Below are positions 61,575-64,000 of a DNA stretch of 64,000 bases, piece by piece; the stretch's first letter is position 1, and the number at the start of each line of letters is the position of its first letter. The DNA is taken from contig PXRT01000012.1 of NCBI GenBank assembly GCA_003020925.1, positions 47,635 through 111,634 of the forward strand, read 5' to 3'. The notes beneath the pieces are model-generated. The model was not told where the DNA came from, made no database searches, and saw only the letters and a program-made list of their open reading frames with translations. This stretch comes from Halobacteriales archaeon QS_6_64_34. Its GTDB lineage: Archaea > Halobacteriota > Halobacteria > Halobacteriales > Haloarculaceae. Made by a program: the position numbers and the translations under genes.

Positions 61575-62102
61575 ATGGACCACAATCCACTCGATGACAT
61601 TGACCGGTGTATTCTACACCAACTCCAGCTCGATGCCCGACAGACCGATACGGAGATAGCCGAGAAGGTGGATGTGACCTCCACGACAGTTCGAAATCGG
61701 CTCGACAAGCTGGAAGACAGCGGTGTGATTCAGGGGTATCGTCCCGAAATCAATTACGAACAAGCGGGCTACCCCCTCCACGTCATGTTCGTTTGCACGG
61801 CCAACCCGGGTGAGTTAGAATCGTTGACCGAACAGACTCTCGGCATTCAGGGTGTGGTAACTGCCCGCGATATGCTCGGAGGCGAGCGGAATTTTCACGT
61901 CGAGGTCGTCGCTGGCACGGTCAGAGAGGTCGAGGTGATTCGCAACGAGCTGGTGGAGGTGGGCTTAAGAATCAACAGCTCCGAAGTCATTTCCGGGACA
62001 CAGGTTCAGCCGTGGGACCACTTCTATCCGCAAACGGGTCCCGACGCGGGCCAGGACAATACCGATGCTGAGTTGTCCGCCGACGAAGAGTCACAGAGCT
62101 AA
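61575..62102 (+). CDS. Lrp/AsnC-family transcriptional regulator
   Basis: This 175-residue protein has the AsnC-type HTH (DDIDRCILHQLQLDARQTDT, then IAEKVDVTSTTVRNRLDKLE, to about residue 48) and a C-terminal effector-like domain. The N-terminal region is nearly intact; the last 20 residues are acidic and variable. The start, ATG 61575, directly follows the transposon remnant. Such regulators control amino-acid metabolism in many archaea. Confidence 0.88.
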   Translation: MDHNPLDDIDRCILHQLQLDARQTDTEIAEKVDVTSTTVRNRLDKLEDSGVIQGYRPEINYEQAGYPLHVMFVCTANPGELESLTEQTLGIQGVVTARDMLGGERNFHVEVVAGTVREVEVIRNELVEVGLRINSSEVISGTQVQPWDHFYPQTGPDAGQDNTDAELSADEESQS

Positions 62103-62225
62103 CCCTTGATAAATCAAAGTCCGGCTGAGTACTTACGGCCTCAAAACGCGTACTGGCTTCAATATGTCTATCATTATTGGAAGAGGCTTGACTTTTACAA
62201 ATATATTAATAGTATGTAAAGAAGA

Positions 62226-62237
62226 GTTTATATGTTA
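62226..62237 (+). promoter_or_regulatory. TATA box for the 62254 gene
   Basis: GTTTATATGTTA is centred about 23 bases before ATG 62254 in an A+T-rich spacer, consistent with a leaderless transcript. Confidence 0.5.
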
Positions 62238-62253
62238 GCGCGTCTTTTTCAGT

Positions 62254-62517
62254 ATGGCAGGAACAATAATGAACAATTCTCTCAGCACACGTGCGTTCGA
62301 GGCGCTCGCAAACCCGTATCACAGACAGTTGCTGCTCGCACTGTTCGCGGAGAATCCACAGGATGACGAGGACCTCAACCCGCTAAATATACTGAAGCAG
62401 GGTGAGACAGTCGATAACCTCGACGCCACGCACGTCGACTTAGAGCACGTTCATTTACCCAGACTCGTCGACATGGGCTTTATCGAGTGGGACCGTGAGT
62501 CAGCATCCGATGAATAA
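62254..62517 (+). CDS. Small winged-helix protein (DUF7344-like)
   Basis: This 87-residue protein has a winged-helix pattern: AFEALANPYHRQLLLALFAE (about 14-33), then VDLEHVHLPRLVDMGFIEWD (about 62-81). It resembles the protein at 53386-53754, in particular the H-V-x-LP-x-L-x-x-x-(D/G) stretch. It is probably DNA-binding. The gene starts a group of regulatory genes ending at 63822. Confidence 0.7.
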   Translation: MAGTIMNNSLSTRAFEALANPYHRQLLLALFAENPQDDEDLNPLNILKQGETVDNLDATHVDLEHVHLPRLVDMGFIEWDRESASDE

Positions 62518-62623
62518 CAGCCACCCGACAGTGGCCGGGAGTACTGGCCGCGTGGGTTCGCTAAAAACATCGGGAATCCAGGTACCGGCGTTCGATGTAT
62601 AGTTCAATTCGACGGTGGAAGAG

Positions 62624-63268
62624 ATGGCGACGATAGCCGAGTTCACCCTGCCTGCACAGGAGTTCTCCCTTGGAACCGTGTTCACTGAGCTGCCCGACGT
62701 AACGGTACAGTTAGAGCGTGTCATTCCGGACGCAAACAGTGTCGTCCCGTATTTTTGGGTGCGAGGAACAGAGAGTGAACATATTGTCGAGCAGTTCTCC
62801 GAACATCCGGGGGTGCGAGACATTCGGGAGGTCGATACTGTCGATGGTGAATATCTCATGCGGTGTAAGTGGGTGTCCGAGTACGATAGCGTGCTTGATG
62901 CCCTTATCGCGCCAGAAATCATCCTGCTGTCGGCGATTGGAACGGCTGAAGGGTGGACATTTGAACTCCGTGGTGAGAGCAGAGACTCCATCGCGGAGTT
63001 CAAAGACTACTGCCACGAGCACGAGGTCATGGTAACGCTGACGGAACTCCATGCACTTCGCCCCCTGGACGCCAAGCAGAATCTCACGGAAACGCAACGT
63101 GACGCGCTGAAACTCGCGTATGAACGCGGGTATTTCAACTCGCCGCGTGAGGCGACGCTACAGGAGGTCGCCGAGGAACTCGGGATTACCCAACAGGCAC
63201 TGGGCTCTCGCCTGCGTCGTGGCAACCGACGACTCATCGAACAGGCCCTCATGAAAGACCACACCTGA
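62624..63268 (+). CDS. Bacterio-opsin activator-type HTH regulator
   Basis: This 214-residue protein has a C-terminal HTH_10 domain (LTETQRDALKLAYERGYFNS, then LQEVAEELGITQQALGSRLR, about 155-205). The N-terminal domain, starting MATIAEFTLPAQEFSLGTVF, is the usual bat-associated sensor-like part. ATG 62624 is used; GTG 62615 is possible. It is a full-length, intact regulator. Confidence 0.88.
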   Translation: MATIAEFTLPAQEFSLGTVFTELPDVTVQLERVIPDANSVVPYFWVRGTESEHIVEQFSEHPGVRDIREVDTVDGEYLMRCKWVSEYDSVLDALIAPEIILLSAIGTAEGWTFELRGESRDSIAEFKDYCHEHEVMVTLTELHALRPLDAKQNLTETQRDALKLAYERGYFNSPREATLQEVAEELGITQQALGSRLRRGNRRLIEQALMKDHT

Positions 63269-63405
63269 CCGTCTGGACCCGCTTGTCGTAGGTGGGCTAT
63301 CGCCTGGCTTTGGGAAACGCTAGCGTGCCTACAGTTACTTAAATATGGTGTTGTAGATGAAAGAGCTAAAGTTACAGACGTAAGCGGTGTACAGACACTA
63401 GGAAA

Positions 63406-63822
63406 ATGGCTGAATCCAATAAAAATCCCGGTCTCGATACTGCGGACTCCGAACGCTCGTCATCACCGTCGGCAGAGCCACACTCCTTCGACCAAACCGT
63501 TACCGAGTTCGAGGTGTTCGAGCACTACCCCGAAGAGGACACGTACAGCGCGGTCTACAGTGCTGACCGGAGTTCTCCAAGCACTGCTATCGTAAGCGCA
63601 GTCGCAGCGGTCTCCGATACGGACCCGCTCGATATGGACCCACTGCACACGACGGTAGACCCAGATGCGCTTGATTCACTGCTCACTCCTCACGGGCCCG
63701 CTGTCGGGGATGTAGATGTCACGTTCGAATATGGTGGATGTGAAGTCACCGCGACTAGCTACGGCAGTCTCAAAGTCACACCTCTGGAGACAAGCCCGTC
63801 TCCACCGACTGCAGACGACTAG
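63406..63822 (+). CDS. HalOD1-domain protein
   Basis: This 138-residue protein has a disordered Ser/Pro-rich first 30 residues and then the haloarchaeal output domain HalOD1 (YSAVYSADRSSPSTAIVSAV near residues 46-65, then VTFEYGGCEVTATSYGSLKV). HalOD1 is usually attached to signalling or regulatory proteins, and stand-alone copies are common in haloarchaea. A TATA-like box lies about 60 bases upstream (63337-63348), leaving a longer leader. Confidence 0.8.
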   Translation: MAESNKNPGLDTADSERSSSPSAEPHSFDQTVTEFEVFEHYPEEDTYSAVYSADRSSPSTAIVSAVAAVSDTDPLDMDPLHTTVDPDALDSLLTPHGPAVGDVDVTFEYGGCEVTATSYGSLKVTPLETSPSPPTADD

Positions 63823-63895
63823 TGACGATTAGTACAGATAAGATACTGAGCGGTTGTTTCAACGAAACTGCTTTGAATCGGGTCTCCCCCGAACC

Positions 63896-64000
63896 TCACG
63901 TCCATTCGTGTTGTTCCCATCCTTCGTAGTGCTTCAGACGACTCCGGACCTCAAACGGTTTCCACTCACACTCGTGGTAGAGCACATCAGCGAGCGCTCC
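63896..64000 (-). CDS. C-terminal end of an unidentified protein, partial
   Basis: The leftward frame is open from the window edge and ends in TGA at 63896. The 34 visible residues (ALADVLYHECEWKPFEVRSR and onward, ending YEGWEQHEWT) look like real coding sequence. The family cannot be named from this part. Confidence 0.55.
   Translation of the reverse strand, partial: GALADVLYHECEWKPFEVRSRLKHYEGWEQHEWT

Overview
The window is high-GC DNA from a halophilic archaeon. Proteins are strongly acidic, most genes have TATA-like promoters with little or no 5' leader, the Nuo complex lacks the NADH-input module, and a crtD-lyeJ-cruF bacterioruberin cluster is present in the order known from Haloarcula japonica. 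Together these point to the class Halobacteria, probably Haloarculaceae. I do not assign a genus.

Layout. (1) 1-11705: a respiratory complex I operon, nuoB (cut by the window edge)-nuoCD-nuoH-nuoI, then an inserted sensor histidine kinase, then nuoJ1-J2-K-L-M-N. A metallo-beta-lactamase gene converges on its end. (2) 12783-28925: a small conserved gene, a tRNA-Val(CAC) with an 18-bp copy of its 3' end 95 bases downstream, and a complete type I-B CRISPR-Cas locus (cas6-cas8b-cas7-cas5-cas3-cas4-cas1-cas2). An array of 72 repeats and 71 spacers follows. Beyond the array is a VapBC toxin-antitoxin pair and then one more isolated repeat with a single substitution. (3) 29253-36648: squalene synthase, then genes for cell organisation: a degenerate FtsZ-like protein with a C-terminal zinc ribbon, a tiny zinc-ribbon protein, a MITE-like inverted-repeat element, an actin-like protein, an ArlD/E-domain protein, a ParA/MinD ATPase and CheW. 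(4) 36659-44066: regulation, translation, DNA repair and membrane genes (HTH regulator, aIF2-beta with TRAM domain, SRAP protein, LOR/SDH-type enzyme, YihY, DUF368). (5) 44174-53249: carotenoid genes, an SDR, a ZIP transporter, and a leftward group with TFS, two zinc or coiled-coil proteins, a RecA/KaiC-like protein and a GHMP-family beta-RFAP-synthase-like protein. (6) 53386-60837: ilvD, glutamate-cysteine ligase, a riboflavin-pathway reductase, regulators and an aldehyde dehydrogenase. (7) 60838-64000: an IS1341/TnpB-type right-end remnant followed by four regulatory genes and the tail of one more.

The most interesting items are: the FtsZ-like protein that keeps the T7 catalytic loop but lacks the GTP-binding half and carries a zinc ribbon (31241-32152); the toxin-antitoxin pair lying between the CRISPR array and a solo repeat (28103-28925); the cytoskeleton and polarity gene neighbourhood around 31-36.5 kb; the tRNA-Val attachment-like repeat next to the Cas locus; a compositionally mosaic cas8b; and several unexplained nested inverted repeats.
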